DNA of 64,000 nt from Hyphomicrobium sp. NDB2Meth4 (GCF_900117445.1 NZ_FPEJ01000005.1:310001-374000), one strand, 5' to 3'. Shown: positions 16,656 through 28,571, numbered from the stretch's first letter. The notes: generated by a model not told the origin, from the sequence alone. Program-made: numbers and translations.

Positions 16656-18107
16656 TCAATGCACGGTACAGACCATGCAAGGGTCGAACGAGCGCACGAT
16701 GTGCTGAACGGCGACCGGCTCGATCTCTCCATCGCGTACGGGAGCGCCGACAAGCGCCTGCTCGCAGGCGCCGGGTACACCGGCGGCATCACGCGGCGAG
16801 AAGTTCCACGTGGTCGGCGCCACGATTTGATAGTTGGAGATACGGCCATTCTTTACGCTCAGCCAATGGCCAAGCGAACCACGCGCAGCCTCGATAAGCC
16901 CGACGCCCTCGGCGTTGGCCAGCGCCGGGGCATCGACGAAGAATGGCTCGTGCGGCGTGATCCTTTTCGCCCAAGCCTCCAGCGCCTGCACTACTCGCGC
17001 AATCTCGATCAGTCGCGCGATCACCCGATTGGCGACGTTGCCGCCGCTCCCCTGCACGAGATCGCGGATCAGGGGATGGTCGTCGACCACTTGTCGCGCA
17101 AGCGCGCCCACCTCGACCACCTGCCCCGCCAGACGCGGCGCCTTACACCATGTATAGGCGTCCTTTGCTTCGGCGTCGGGCATCGTCACGCCGCGCGAGG
17201 GATGTCGCGGTCCGTCACTGGGCGCAAACCAGCCGGACGATGAATCCTCGGTGATGCCTGCGGCATCGAACGCGAAATCGTTACCCTGTGCGTGCACGCC
17301 CTGCTTGAAGAGGAATGCATCGTCCAGCGCGTAGGCACCGTAGCTAAGGAAGCGATCTGTGGCACGGCCCATCGTATCGAGTGACAGTGCGTCGGCAAGC
17401 TTGAGGAAAAATCCGAAGTCGCTCGTTGCCGCTGGTTCGCGTTGCCGCCAGGCGTCGAGTTCGCCCTTAGAGCTCAGAGCCGTCACAGATTCGAGCCGAT
17501 CACCGAACATGCGCGTCTCGAGAAAGCGGCGAAAGGTGGCGAGCGATGCGAGCACGCGTACCTGAGCGGCACCATCGATCGAATGCGTCGTGCCTCCGGG
17601 CTGCAGTCCGAGGGTATGCGGCCAATGGCCGGCGAGCGTCCCCATAATGTGCATGAAGGCCGCACGAACGGGCAACACCTCCCGCGATGCTGCCCCTTCC
17701 ACGGCCTTGAAGCGCTTGACGACTTCAAGATGCCACGGCTCGTCGGCGTAAACAGGCCGCGCAAAGTCCGGCATGAAGAAGAGATAGAAGTGGGTGAAAT
17801 GGTCGGCGACGTTTTCCACTCCGAGAACGAGGTTGCGCATCAGCCGACCGTTCAAGGGAGGCTCGACGGAGCCGGCCTCAGCGAGGGCGATTGCCGCCGC
17901 CATGGATTGCGAAACCGAACAGATGCCGCAAATCCGCGGCGTGTATACGAGAGCGTCGCGCGGATCGCGCCCGCCGAGGATCTGCTCAAAGCCCCGATAA
18001 AGCGGTGAGTTGACCCAAGCTGCCTTCACCGAGCCTTGCTCGATGTCGAGCTTGATTTCCAGGTCCCCCTCGACGCGATTGAACGGCCCGACGATGCGAC
18101 GGCTCAT
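16656..18107 (-). CDS. hupV: Regulatory (H2-sensing) hydrogenase large subunit
   Basis: A 483-residue [NiFe] large subunit. N-terminal nickel ligands are C60 and C63 (RICGICSVSQS); C-terminal ligands lie in DPCMVCTVH. The protein ends exactly at this His, so it lacks the C-terminal peptide that proteases remove in energy-converting enzymes. That is diagnostic of the HupV/HoxC sensor class. With HupU it detects H2 and signals to HupT. The ATG overlaps the hupU stop (ATGA). A 571-residue upstream extension of the frame is not used. Confidence 0.92.
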   Translation of the reverse strand: MSRRIVGPFNRVEGDLEIKLDIEQGSVKAAWVNSPLYRGFEQILGGRDPRDALVYTPRICGICSVSQSMAAAIALAEAGSVEPPLNGRLMRNLVLGVENVADHFTHFYLFFMPDFARPVYADEPWHLEVVKRFKAVEGAASREVLPVRAAFMHIMGTLAGHWPHTLGLQPGGTTHSIDGAAQVRVLASLATFRRFLETRMFGDRLESVTALSSKGELDAWRQREPAATSDFGFFLKLADALSLDTMGRATDRFLSYGAYALDDAFLFKQGVHAQGNDFAFDAAGITEDSSSGWFAPSDGPRHPSRGVTMPDAEAKDAYTWCKAPRLAGQVVEVGALARQVVDDHPLIRDLVQGSGGNVANRVIARLIEIARVVQALEAWAKRITPHEPFFVDAPALANAEGVGLIEAARGSLGHWLSVKNGRISNYQIVAPTTWNFSPRDAAGVPGACEQALVGAPVRDGEIEPVAVQHIVRSFDPCMVCTVH

Positions 18108-19121
18108 TTCTGCGGCTTCCCCTTCACAACTGTGGGAGGGGTAATGATGTAGTCGGCAACGGCATTCATTTTGACGCGGTTGGGAGTCGCCGCCTTCGAC
18201 AGGGCGGCGAGCGCGACGAACCACGCCTTCGGCATGTCGGTCGGGAGTCCGATAGGAATGCCGGCGAGCTTCGGTGTTTCCAGGTACGGGTGCGAAGGAT
18301 CCTCGAAGCCGGGCTCGGTGCAGGAGATGCAGGGGTAGCCGGCGCGCGTGCACGAGCTGCCGCCATTCCATAGACGGATATTGCAGTCAGCGTGCACCTG
18401 GGTTGCCATGCATCCGAGGTGCTCCATGAGGCAACCCAGATTGGATAACCGCTCAGCGCTTGCCTTGTATTCATAATACTCGTTGCGCGCGCAGCCGTGG
18501 TGCACGAGGTGGTCAGCATAGAGCCGTGGGCGGCCCAGCGCATCGAGATCACCCTGCCGCAACGTGCCGAACGCAAGCTGCAGCAGCGTCTCTACGACCC
18601 AACCGGGATGAATTGGACAGCCCGATATGTTGATGACCGGCCGGCCAGAGTGGGCACGGAATGAAGGGCCAAGCAGCCCGCCAGGGTCCGAGCCATCGTA
18701 GACGAGCCCGGTCGCCTCGACGTGATTGGCGCCCCCGGCGGTAATGCCGCCAAAGGCAGCGCACGTGCCAATCGCCAGCACGTCGCCGGCGAGCACCGCG
18801 AGTTCTGCGATGAGTTCCTTCATCGGCGTGCCGGTCCCAGCCTGCACGTGAAACCGTCCGCTGCCATTGGGACCGTGGATCACCGAACCTTCAAGGCAGA
18901 GGATGTCGAGCGGAATGGCACCGGAGCGCACTCCGTCGATCACGGCGCTAAATTCGCTTCCCGTCGCCTCGCTCAGGGAGGGGTGCCAAAGAAGGCGGAT
19001 ACCCGCCGCATCGAGAGCCGACAGAAAGTCGGGCTGCTCGGCACAGATGAGTGACATCGTGCACCCACCGCATCCTCCCGACTGCAACCAAAGCAACGTG
19101 CGCTGGCGATTGCTTGCGCCG

Positions 19122-19129
<8 letters not shown>
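18104..19129 (-). CDS. hupU: Regulatory hydrogenase small subunit
   Basis: This 341-residue protein carries the iron-sulfur clusters of the H2 sensor. It starts MPDGASNRQRTLLWLQSGGCGGC with no twin-arginine signal, so it is cytoplasmic, unlike HupS. The proximal-cluster motif is C20-GG-C23 without the extra cysteines of the oxygen-tolerant uptake enzyme; oxygen tolerance in sensors comes from a narrow gas channel instead. Other cluster motifs include HGCARNEYYEY and CISCTEPGFEDP. It overlaps hupT by 8 bases. Confidence 0.92.
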
Positions 19130-20543
<1,414 letters not shown>

Positions 20544-22063
20544 CGAGGGCTTCAACCTTCTCCAGGCCGTAACGTTCTAGCTTGCTGCGTAGACCGACGC
20601 GCGACAGCCCAAGTTCCTTGGCGGCACGGCTCTTGTTCCATCTATTCCGGATCAATGTCTCGCGGATGATGCGCGCCTCGACCGATTCGACCCTTTCTCT
20701 CAACGTTCCGTCAAGTGCCCCGATGAAATCGATTTCTTCGCCCTCGTCCCCTGGCGCTGCCCGGAGAATCCGCGGTGAGAGCAGATCCGCCCCGATTTCA
20801 CGGTCCTCCGGCGCCATCACGAGTGCCTGTTGGAGCTCGTTTTGCAGCTCGCGCACGTTGCCGGGCCAATGATAGGCGGTGAGGCAGGTAATCGCCTCGT
20901 CAGAAAGGCCCCGCACGCGCTTGCCCAGCTGCTTCTGGGCCTTTTCTAGGAGCATACGCGAGATAATGGGAACATCGATGCGCCGATCACGCAGTGGAGG
21001 GATGTGGATCGATACGGTCGAAAGCCGGTAATAGAGATCCTCGCGGAAGCGGCCGGCCCGCACCTCGCTCTCCAAATCCTTGTTGGTCGCGGCAAGCACG
21101 CGGATGTCGACCTTGCGTGTCTGTCGACGGCCAACAGGCCGGATCTCCCCCTCTTGCAGTACCCGCAACAGCTTGACCTGAAATGCCGGCGAGACCTCAC
21201 CGATTTCGTCCAGGAAAACTGTGCCACCGTCGGCACGCTCGAAGAGCCCGATATGATCCTCGACCGCGCCGGTAAAGGCTCCGCGCTTGTGGCCGAACAA
21301 CTCGCTCTCGAGTAGCTCGCTGGGCATCGCGGCGCAGTTCTCGACCACGAAAGGCTTATCCCATCGCAGACTATTATAGTGCAGTGCGCGGGCGACTAGC
21401 TCTTTGCCGGTTCCGGACTCTCCCGTGATCAGAACCGAGACGTCATACGGCGCGATGCGCGAGATGCGGTCGCATACCTCGTTCATCGGGCTGTCACTGT
21501 CTCGCACGATACCGTCGTCGCGTTGATAGTGCTGCTTTAGTTCGCGCCGACGCGTCTCGATCACGCTTTCTGCCCGCTCGGAGGACATTTTGAGCTCGAC
21601 GGCAAGAAGCTCGTTTTGCCGCTGCAGGTCGAAAAGATGCACAGCGTTCTTGAGCGTCAAGATTAGGCTTTCCGGCTGCCAAGGCTTCATCACGTACTGA
21701 TAGATGCCGGCTTCGTTGATCGAGCGGATGATGTCTTCGGCATCGGTATAGCCCGAGATGATCATGCGCACGACCTCGGGCCATCGCTCGCGCACCGACT
21801 TGAGAAACTCGACACCCGAGACCTGTGGCATGCGCTGGTCGCACAAGATGACCTGCACCCACTCCCGCTCGAGGATCTCTTCCGCTTTCTCGACGCTCGT
21901 GGCGCTCTTGATGTCGAAGCAGTCCTCGAGAATGCGCTCCAGCGATTCAATGCTGCGCGGCTCGTCATCGACGATAAGCACCGTCGGCAGGCTGGTCATA
22001 TTTGATCCCTCCCGGAGCCTGTGCGTTGCTCGCCCGCTCTCTTATTCCGGCTCCGCATGAGCA

Positions 22064-23110
22064 TCAGCAGATCCTCGGCAGTTGCTCGCCAGTAAGCCAA
22101 TCGACGATACGGCTACCCCCGAATTCCGTCTCCATCTGCACGAAGCCGTTTGCGTCGGCGATGACCGAGCCGATGATCCCGGCTTCTCTGCCCAGCGGAT
22201 GCGCGCGCATCGCTTCAATCAGCAGCGGAGCGTCTTCTGCGGCACAGATCGCGATGAGCTTTCCCTCGTTCGCCACATAAAGCGGATCAAGTCCGAGAAG
22301 CTCGCAAGCTGCATGGACTTCTGGTTTCAGCCCTATGGCTTTCTCCACGATGCGCATTCCGACTTTGGACTGCTGCGCCAGCTCGTTCAGCGTCGTGGCC
22401 ACTCCGCCGCGTGTCGGATCACGCAGGCAATGGATCGCCGGCACAGCAGAGACCATGTCGGCAACCAGCCCGTGCAGCGCTGCGGTATCGGAACAAATCT
22501 CAGTTTCAAATTCCAGGTTGGCGCGCTTCGACAAAATCGCGACGCCGTGTTCGCCAATCGAGCCGGAGCAGATGATCGCATCGCCCGGCTGTGCCTTGTC
22601 GCCGGAGATATCGACGCCATCGGGGACAACGCCGATTCCCGTCGTCGTTATGAAGACTCCGTCGCCCTTCCCCTTCTCGACAACCTTGGTGTCGCCAGTG
22701 ACGATGGGCACGCCCGCCTCCCGCGCCGCCGTCGCCATGCTGGCAGCGATCCTCGCAAGGTCCGCCAGCGGGAACCCTTCCTCGATGATGAACCCCGCCG
22801 ACAGATAGAGTGGCCGCGCACCCGACATGGCAACGTCGTTGAGGGTGCCATGCACCGCAAGGCTTCCAATGTCACCGCCGGGGAAGAAAAGAGGCGAGAT
22901 AACGTGCCCATCGGTGCTCATGACAAGGCGTCCGGCAGGGACGTCGAATGTGGCTTGATCGTTACCGAGCGCCAGAATGGGATTGTCGAAATGTTGGACG
23001 AACAGCTCGGAGATGAGTTGTGCCGTCGCCCGGCCTCCAGCGCCGTGCGTCATATCCACGGCACCAGATCTCACATCGAGGCGAGATGAAAACCGCGTCA
23101 TGATCGTCAT
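22064..23110 (-). CDS. hypE: Hydrogenase maturation protein HypE
   Basis: A 348-residue protein that dehydrates the carbamoyl group received from HypF to a thiocyanate on its C-terminal cysteine, making the CN ligands. The C-terminus is PRIC, the required end. ATP-binding signatures of the PurM-like fold are DMTHGAGGRATAQLI and GDTKVVEKGKGDGVF. Its ATG overlaps the hypD stop (ATGA). Confidence 0.93.
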   Translation of the reverse strand: MTIMTRFSSRLDVRSGAVDMTHGAGGRATAQLISELFVQHFDNPILALGNDQATFDVPAGRLVMSTDGHVISPLFFPGGDIGSLAVHGTLNDVAMSGARPLYLSAGFIIEEGFPLADLARIAASMATAAREAGVPIVTGDTKVVEKGKGDGVFITTTGIGVVPDGVDISGDKAQPGDAIICSGSIGEHGVAILSKRANLEFETEICSDTAALHGLVADMVSAVPAIHCLRDPTRGGVATTLNELAQQSKVGMRIVEKAIGLKPEVHAACELLGLDPLYVANEGKLIAICAAEDAPLLIEAMRAHPLGREAGIIGSVIADANGFVQMETEFGGSRIVDWLTGEQLPRIC

Positions 23111-24267
23111 GCTGCAGCCTCCTTGTGCCGTTGGGTGCCATCCCCGCTTTGGCGGAACCGGCCATAGGTCCAATACGCCGCGCACGCGCCCTCCGAGGAG
23201 ACCATGCAAGACCCGATCGGACTCTCTGGAGTGCACACAGTGCCGAAGAGCTTACAATCGGTGGGCTTCTTGGCGCCACGCAGAATCGAAGGGCACTCGC
23301 AGCTTTTGGCATCGCGGACCTTTCTCGTACCGAGGGCGAAGCGCTTCTCCGCGTCGAATTCGGAGTAGGCGTCCTTGATCCGCAGCGCACTGGAGGGCAC
23401 TTCGCCCAATCCACGCCACTCAAAGCTCTCCCGCAGTTCGAAGACCTCCGCGACGAGCGCCTGCGCCTTTAGGTTCCCTTCGCGGGTGACCACCCGCACG
23501 TACTCGTTCTCGACCTCGTGCCGCTGTTCGTTTAGCTGTCGAATGACCATGAGGGTCGCCTGCATGACATCGAGCGGCTCAAAGCCGGCAATCACTACAG
23601 GCCGCTTGTACTCGGCAGCGAATGGCTCGTAGGGCCGGCTGCCGATCACAGCCGAAACATGCGCCGGTCCGAGGAAGCCGTCGATGGCCACCGTGCCGTG
23701 CTCGCGGACGTCAGGCGTCTGCATGATGCTCTGGATTGCCGGCGGCGTGAGGACATGGTTGCAAAAAACGGAGAAGTTCCTCAACCCCTCGGCCTGCGCA
23801 TCGCGAACGGCAACTGCCGTCGGCGGCGTCGTCGTCTCGAAACCTATCGCGAAGAACACGACCTCGCGTTGCGGCTCCTCGCGCGCGATTCGCATCGCGT
23901 CACGGATCGAGTAAACCATACGGATATCGGCCCCGGCCGCCTTAGCTTTGATGAGACTCCTGCGCTCCGACGCTGGGACACGCATCATGTCGCCGTAAGT
24001 GCAAACCGTTGCGCCGTGTCGCTCGGCAAGCTCGATCGCGTTGTCGATGCGGCCGATGGGAAGGACACAGACAGGGCAGCCGGGCCCGTGAACGAACTGC
24101 ACGTTCGCAGGCATCAGATCCTGGACGCCGTAGCGGAAGATTGCATGCGTATGCCCACCGCAAAACTCCATGACATGATACGCGCGACCGGTGTCAGCTT
24201 CACGGGTGATGCTGGCTGCTAGACGCTTGGCGAGATCGCCGTTGCGAAACTCATCGACGAACTTCAT
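23107..24267 (-). CDS. hypD: Hydrogenase maturation protein HypD
   Basis: This 386-residue iron-sulfur protein is the scaffold on which, with HypC, the Fe(CN)2CO unit is assembled. Conserved motifs EFCGGHTHAIFRYG, GPGCPVCVLP and the C-terminal cysteine-rich part (DAKSCECPSIL; CKLFGTVCTPESPIGSCMVSSEG) are present. Its start overlaps the hypC stop (ATGA) and its end overlaps hypE. Confidence 0.94.
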   Translation of the reverse strand: MKFVDEFRNGDLAKRLAASITREADTGRAYHVMEFCGGHTHAIFRYGVQDLMPANVQFVHGPGCPVCVLPIGRIDNAIELAERHGATVCTYGDMMRVPASERRSLIKAKAAGADIRMVYSIRDAMRIAREEPQREVVFFAIGFETTTPPTAVAVRDAQAEGLRNFSVFCNHVLTPPAIQSIMQTPDVREHGTVAIDGFLGPAHVSAVIGSRPYEPFAAEYKRPVVIAGFEPLDVMQATLMVIRQLNEQRHEVENEYVRVVTREGNLKAQALVAEVFELRESFEWRGLGEVPSSALRIKDAYSEFDAEKRFALGTRKVRDAKSCECPSILRGAKKPTDCKLFGTVCTPESPIGSCMVSSEGACAAYWTYGRFRQSGDGTQRHKEAAA

Positions 24268-24506
24268 GCGCTAAGCTCCTCGAGCGGATCTTCGCCCGCC
24301 TCCTCGATCATCCTCAGCGTGCGTGCGGCCTCATCTGGCGACAGCTTGTGCAAGGCAAAACCCACATGAACGAGAACGAAATCACCAACCTCGAGCTCAT
24401 TGAGCAGCGCGACGGATATCTCCTTCTTGACGCCGCCCAAGGTCACCACGGCCGTCTCATTGGCGCGGTCGATCGACACAACTTCTGCTGGTAGCGCAAG
24501 ACACAT
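24264..24506 (-). CDS. hypC: Hydrogenase maturation chaperone HypC
   Basis: An 80-residue protein that starts MCLALPAEVV, with the essential Cys2 that binds iron and the large-subunit precursor. Length and the HVGFALHKLSPDEA segment fit HypC. It works with HypD. It is paralogous to HupF in the same locus. It begins 3 bases after hypB and overlaps hypD. Confidence 0.94.
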   Translation of the reverse strand: MCLALPAEVVSIDRANETAVVTLGGVKKEISVALLNELEVGDFVLVHVGFALHKLSPDEAARTLRMIEEAGEDPLEELSA

Positions 24507-24509
24507 GGC

Positions 24510-25454
24510 TCACGATCCTTGCACGACAGAGTGCGCTGGCAGCCGCCCGACGCCTGCCATCGCATGCGCAGCCTTGATCCATTGGCACCAAGCCTCCAGC
24601 CCCTCGCCGGTCCGCGCCGAAAGCTGCAGCACCTTGATGCGCGGGTTCACCTTGCGCGCATTAGAAATGGTCTCCGCGACGCTGAAATCGACGTGTGGCA
24701 GCAGGTCGATCTTGGCGATGATCATGAGGTCCGCGGCATGGAACATGTCGGGGTACTTGAGCGGCTTGTCCTCGCCTTCCGTCACCGACAGGATCACCAC
24801 CTTGTGCGCCTCGCCCAGATCGAACGCGGCGGGACAGACGAGATTTCCCACGTTCTCGATGAACAGCACGCTGTCGGCGGCGGGACTCAGGTGCTCGATG
24901 GCATGCCCGACCATATGCGCATCGAGGTGGCAGCCCTTGCCCGTGTTCACCTGGATCGCCGGGACTCCTGTAGCCCGGATGCGGGCGGCATCGTTGGACG
25001 TCTCCTGATCGCCCTCCACGACCGCGACGGCTAGCTCCGCCGCCAGACACTCGATTGTTTTGACGAGAAGGGTTGTCTTACCTGATCCCGGGCTCGACAC
25101 GAGGTTCAATGCAAGTATGCCCTGGGCATTTAAATGCGCGCGGTTGTCCGCGGCGTATGCGTTGTTCTTCGACAGGATCTCCTGCTCAATCGCCACCGTG
25201 CGTGCTCGGCTCAAACCGGGCACGTGCGCATGCCCCTGGCCATAGGTGATAGCACCCTCGCCGTGCCGGTGATCGTGGTGGTGATGTACGTGATCGTCGC
25301 CGTGATGATGATCGTGGTGAACGTTGTGCTCGTGCTCGTGCCCATGCGCATGACTCACACCGTCGGCGTGAGTGTGGTGGTGATCGTGAGCGTGCCGCCC
25401 TCCGGCGTTCTCGATGCGGGTCTCGCCCGCGCCGCAACCGCATACTGAACACAT
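24510..25454 (-). CDS. hypB: Nickel-inserting GTPase HypB with long histidine-rich segment
   Basis: This 314-residue GTPase delivers nickel to the hydrogenase large subunit together with HypA. It starts MCSVCGCG, the high-affinity metal site, followed by a nickel-storage segment with 25 histidines in residues 21-77. The G domain has Walker [14 protein letters not shown] and the metal site [11 protein letters not shown]. Such His-rich HypB proteins both store and insert nickel. The ATG overlaps the hypA stop by one base (TGATG). Confidence 0.95.
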   Translation of the reverse strand: MCSVCGCGAGETRIENAGGRHAHDHHHTHADGVSHAHGHEHEHNVHHDHHHGDDHVHHHHDHRHGEGAITYGQGHAHVPGLSRARTVAIEQEILSKNNAYAADNRAHLNAQGILALNLVSSPGSGKTTLLVKTIECLAAELAVAVVEGDQETSNDAARIRATGVPAIQVNTGKGCHLDAHMVGHAIEHLSPAADSVLFIENVGNLVCPAAFDLGEAHKVVILSVTEGEDKPLKYPDMFHAADLMIIAKIDLLPHVDFSVAETISNARKVNPRIKVLQLSARTGEGLEAWCQWIKAAHAMAGVGRLPAHSVVQGS

Positions 25455-25795
25455 CAGTCGACCTCCAGATCCTTGATCCTCATCTCCTCACCCGCCGTCA
25501 CCTGCAGTTGATGGCCACCGCAGCCCGGGCATGCGTCATAGCGCTGGCGAATGGAAACGGTCCGCTCGCACATGAGGCACCACGCGCGGCCCTCGGTGTT
25601 GATGATCTCGAGCACGGCATTCTCCGCCAGCGTACCCCGCTTCACGACATCAAAGCTGAAGTAGAGCGCCTCCGGCTCGATACTCGACAGCGCACCGATC
25701 TCAAGCCTCACCTTGCGCACGCGGGAAAACCTTTGACGGCGCCCTTCGTCTTCGAGGATGCCAAGAATGCTTTCGGAGATGGCCATCTCGTGCAT
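25454..25795 (-). CDS. hypA: Nickel metallochaperone HypA
   Basis: A 113-residue protein that starts [11 protein letters not shown]; His2 is the nickel ligand. The zinc site consists of two CxxC motifs (WCLMCERTV and DACPGCGG). It hands nickel to the large subunit with HypB. The frame extends 10 codons upstream, but the ATG at 25795 overlaps the hupK stop by one base and matches the family. Confidence 0.94.
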   Translation of the reverse strand: MHEMAISESILGILEDEGRRQRFSRVRKVRLEIGALSSIEPEALYFSFDVVKRGTLAENAVLEIINTEGRAWCLMCERTVSIRQRYDACPGCGGHQLQVTAGEEMRIKDLEVD

Positions 25796-26961
25796 CAGTG
25801 AACCCTCACCTCGTAACCGACGCAAGGGTCGACCGACGACACAAACAACGAGGCGAGTGCATGGACGTCGCCGTCGCGGACGGCGATCTCAGCGAGGCCC
25901 TGCGCTGCAGCACCCGCCGAGTGAAAGTTCCATTCCGTCGGCGCCAGGATCGCGTAGCGCTGCACAACTTCATCGGCGATTTCGACACCGTGCACGAGAC
26001 GCCCCCGCGCCGCTTCAACATGCGCGATGCCCCGCCCCTTGGGCAAACGTGCTGGTGGCGAGGCAAAGCCGTCGTCTGCGCAGAACACATCTGAGATCTG
26101 CCCCGGCAACTCGGCCATCTCGACCAACCGGGCCGTCAGGCGCGCCAACAAACCGGCCCCGTGCGCTCGCATCGTGTCCTTGACCAACGGATGCTCGACC
26201 TGTCGCGACAGAACACTTGTCTCACACGCCGCCCCATCCCACTCCGGCGCCGCCACGAAGGCCGAACTTTCTGAGCCGAAGAGGTGCGAGGCTATTTCCT
26301 GCTCCGGCAAATCCGGGAGCATATTGAGCGGAGCGCTACCAGCGTCGGCCCATGCTCGGTCAATCACCGTTCTGACGAGCTTCTGCGCCGGGGTCCGGCC
26401 GGCTTCGCACCAATCATCGAGATCGGCCCGCGTCGTGCGCTTATGCCACTGATGAAGCGGCTCCGTCAGAACGAGATCGCGGAGTAGTTGCTCGGCCTCA
26501 GCAAGAGAAGGCTGCAGTGCAGCGCAAGCTTCAGTCAAATCGACGGCGATCGTAAACGCTCTCGCGACGGGGTCGATGGCTCGTCGCGCCATCGTGAAAA
26601 GGCGCATGACGCGCAGCATTTCATCCGGTCGAGGCGACAGACCGAGGAAACTCGGCCAATCCATCGCCGCTCGAACCATATGCTCTCGAAGCATCTCCAA
26701 GAGAACGAGCGCCTTGCGCACCTGTTGCGTTCGCGGTGAGACGCTTATGCCGAGGGCACGCTCGCACGCCGCCACAGCGGCCGAACCTTGGGCCACGCCA
26801 CAGATATTGAATAGCAGGGGGATCGTTTTCACCACATCGTGGGCCCTGCCGCCGGCAAGAACGCGCGTGATACCAAGGGGACGGCTTGACGCGATACTGG
26901 CCCGCCCGGAACCATCGGGCGTGCGATCCAGATCGATCAAGAGACGCCCCTCGACGCTCAT
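25795..26961 (-). CDS. hupK: Hydrogenase assembly scaffold HupK (HoxV-like)
   Basis: This 388-residue protein is distantly related to hydrogenase large subunits but has lost half of the metal-binding cysteines: the N-terminal motif reads FNICGVAQG and the C-terminal one SVDPCVGYEVRVH, one Cys left in each. HupK/HoxV proteins are thought to be intermediate scaffolds for the Fe(CN)2CO unit in oxygen-tolerant hydrogenases. The region AHVEAARGRLVHGVEI and ILAPTEWNF echoes the large subunit. Start overlaps the hupJ stop. Confidence 0.85.
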   Translation of the reverse strand: MSVEGRLLIDLDRTPDGSGRASIASSRPLGITRVLAGGRAHDVVKTIPLLFNICGVAQGSAAVAACERALGISVSPRTQQVRKALVLLEMLREHMVRAAMDWPSFLGLSPRPDEMLRVMRLFTMARRAIDPVARAFTIAVDLTEACAALQPSLAEAEQLLRDLVLTEPLHQWHKRTTRADLDDWCEAGRTPAQKLVRTVIDRAWADAGSAPLNMLPDLPEQEIASHLFGSESSAFVAAPEWDGAACETSVLSRQVEHPLVKDTMRAHGAGLLARLTARLVEMAELPGQISDVFCADDGFASPPARLPKGRGIAHVEAARGRLVHGVEIADEVVQRYAILAPTEWNFHSAGAAAQGLAEIAVRDGDVHALASLFVSSVDPCVGYEVRVH

Positions 26962-27500
26962 GCTGCAGGATCCTGCTTGCCGGTGAGCTTGCCAGTTAGA
27001 AGCCCTCGTCGCGACATACTTGTGGCCGGTCGCTCGACGGTCGCCGCCGCTTGCGTCTTGGCTTCCTCGGTTGGGGCGTCGATGTCAGCATCAAAGAGCG
27101 CTTCGAGCGCTGCACGCCCGGCGATCCGCGCCGCTACCTGATCCTGAAACTCCAGCACGGGCGAGAATAGCGAACACATCTGATAGCGCCCGATGCCTTC
27201 CTCCTCGCCGATAAGGAAATCGAAGCGACCGGCGGGAAAGCGATGCGCAATCTCCGCACCGATCGCGAGATTGCGCCAAGCGTCAGCCTGATCGGTCCTC
27301 TGCGCCAGCAGCATCAGGTTGATGAACCACGGCGTGACGACGAGAGCGAGCCAATGCCCGTTCCAATCCTGTACGCCGATCACCTCCACCTCGAGGCGCG
27401 GATTGATGATCGGAACGCCATGCATGCGCTCGGTCCGGATCTTGTTAAAGACCGCTGCCAGCCTCTCCGACAGTTCCACGATCTCAGGGGCTTCCGACAT
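26958..27500 (-). CDS. hupJ: Hydrogenase assembly chaperone HupJ (HybE family)
   Basis: A 180-residue protein. The body (MHGVPIINPRLEVEVIGVQDWNGHWLALVVTPWFINLML; FPAGRFDFLIGEE) is typical of HybE/HupJ chaperones, which bind the small-subunit precursor during maturation and Tat export. The variable C-terminal tail ends SRRGLLTGKLTGKQDPAA. I used the ATG at 27500; it overlaps hupI by 17 bases, and a longer frame to 27710 lies inside hupI. Confidence 0.88.
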   Translation of the reverse strand: MSEAPEIVELSERLAAVFNKIRTERMHGVPIINPRLEVEVIGVQDWNGHWLALVVTPWFINLMLLAQRTDQADAWRNLAIGAEIAHRFPAGRFDFLIGEEEGIGRYQMCSLFSPVLEFQDQVAARIAGRAALEALFDADIDAPTEEAKTQAAATVERPATSMSRRGLLTGKLTGKQDPAA

Positions 27501-27726
27501 TGGGCCCTCCCTCGAGAACCATGAAGCCGGACCTCGCGCCGTCGCAGTTTGGGCATGTCCAGTGGTCGGGCAGGCGTGAAAACGGCGTACCTGGCGGGAT
27601 CTGCCAATAGTCGTCACCCTGGGCCGGGTCGTAGACATACCAGCAGATCTTGCACTCGAGCCGCGTGTGGTCGGTGATTTTTGCGGCATCACCGCCATAC
27701 GATCCTGCAAAGAAGCCCCCGCTCAT
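27484..27726 (-). CDS. hupI: Rubredoxin of the hup locus
   Basis: An 80-residue rubredoxin. It has the two iron-binding pairs LECKICWYVYDP and WTCPNCDGARSGF with the expected spacing. Hup-associated rubredoxins help small-subunit cluster assembly under oxygen. The N-terminal ~20 residues precede the fold. Overlaps hupH at its start and hupJ at its end. Confidence 0.93.
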   Translation of the reverse strand: MSGGFFAGSYGGDAAKITDHTRLECKICWYVYDPAQGDDYWQIPPGTPFSRLPDHWTCPNCDGARSGFMVLEGGPNVGSP

Positions 27727-28571
27727 CGGTACACCCCCAGGATCTCTTCGATGCGTTGCGCGCTGTCCGCCAAGTCCTCAGGAGCGGCGCACGCAACACC
27801 CGGCACGTCCACGATTTCGATGGTATTGAGCACGACGGTGTCACGCGAATTGTAGTATCTCACCCACCAAACGTTGCGCGTTCCAGTCGAGGTGATGCGA
27901 CAGTTGCCGTAGCCGCGCGAGAGAACCGTCACTGATCCGGGCCCGAGCCGGTGATCGAGGAACGCGACGTCCTCCTCGCTGAGCGGCAGCAGCGTGAGAT
28001 TGATCACGTATGCCTCAGCACCCGGCCGGTGCGCAGCGATCTTGTCGTCCAGCTCTGTCGCCAGCGCCGCTGCATTGACCACACCCGGAGGCAGGCTGCC
28101 GCGGTGGGAGCTCCCCTCCAAGGTTCCCTGATGCGCGATATCTAGTACCAGAGACGGGAAAGAGCCGACCTCGATGCAGTCGTGCTTGATTCTTCCCGTT
28201 ACACCGTATTCCTGCACGCGCCAGACGCCTGCAAATACCGACTCCTGTGCCTGAAACGTTGATCCAGCGACTATCGATACCTCACCGTCGCCCAACGCCT
28301 GATCTAGAAACGTGCGGTTTTGCGCATCAAGATCGGTGATGTCGATCGCGAACGGTGGGTCGTTGGCCCGCTGCGCGCTCGCGGCATCACGGATCTTGGC
28401 GAGGATGTCCAGCGCGTGCTCAACGCCCTGCGCGTCGTCCGGCTCCGGCAGCGCAGGCGCGGAATACGTGCGCATGGCCTTCGGCATTTCCATGTATTCG
28501 AGTTCGGCGCCATCCTCGCTCGCCGGCTGCGTTCCAGCGCCGACGATGCCGCCCATGTTGAAACCGCTCAT
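27723..28571 (-). CDS. hupH: Hydrogenase expression protein HupH (HyaF family)
   Basis: This 282-residue cytoplasmic protein matches HupH/HyaF. Family signatures include the acidic, proline-rich N-terminal part (MEMPKAMRTYSAP), FLDQALGDGEVSIVAG, GLEGSSHRGSLPPGVVNA-like and VLSRGYGNCRITSTGTRNVWWVRYYNS. The role is in small-subunit maturation of oxygen-tolerant hydrogenases; the exact chemistry is unknown. Start overlaps the hupG stop by 4 bases. Confidence 0.88.
   Translation of the reverse strand: MSGFNMGGIVGAGTQPASEDGAELEYMEMPKAMRTYSAPALPEPDDAQGVEHALDILAKIRDAASAQRANDPPFAIDITDLDAQNRTFLDQALGDGEVSIVAGSTFQAQESVFAGVWRVQEYGVTGRIKHDCIEVGSFPSLVLDIAHQGTLEGSSHRGSLPPGVVNAAALATELDDKIAAHRPGAEAYVINLTLLPLSEEDVAFLDHRLGPGSVTVLSRGYGNCRITSTGTRNVWWVRYYNSRDTVVLNTIEIVDVPGVACAAPEDLADSAQRIEEILGVYR

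Noticed and set aside
22082-23089. Plus-strand open frame of 335 codons
   Set aside because: Antisense to hypE, which has full-length family similarity and the required C-terminal Cys.
25256-25395. Simple-sequence repeat of GTGAT/GATG type
   Set aside because: This is the histidine-codon run in hypB, a known functional metal-binding segment, not a non-coding repeat.
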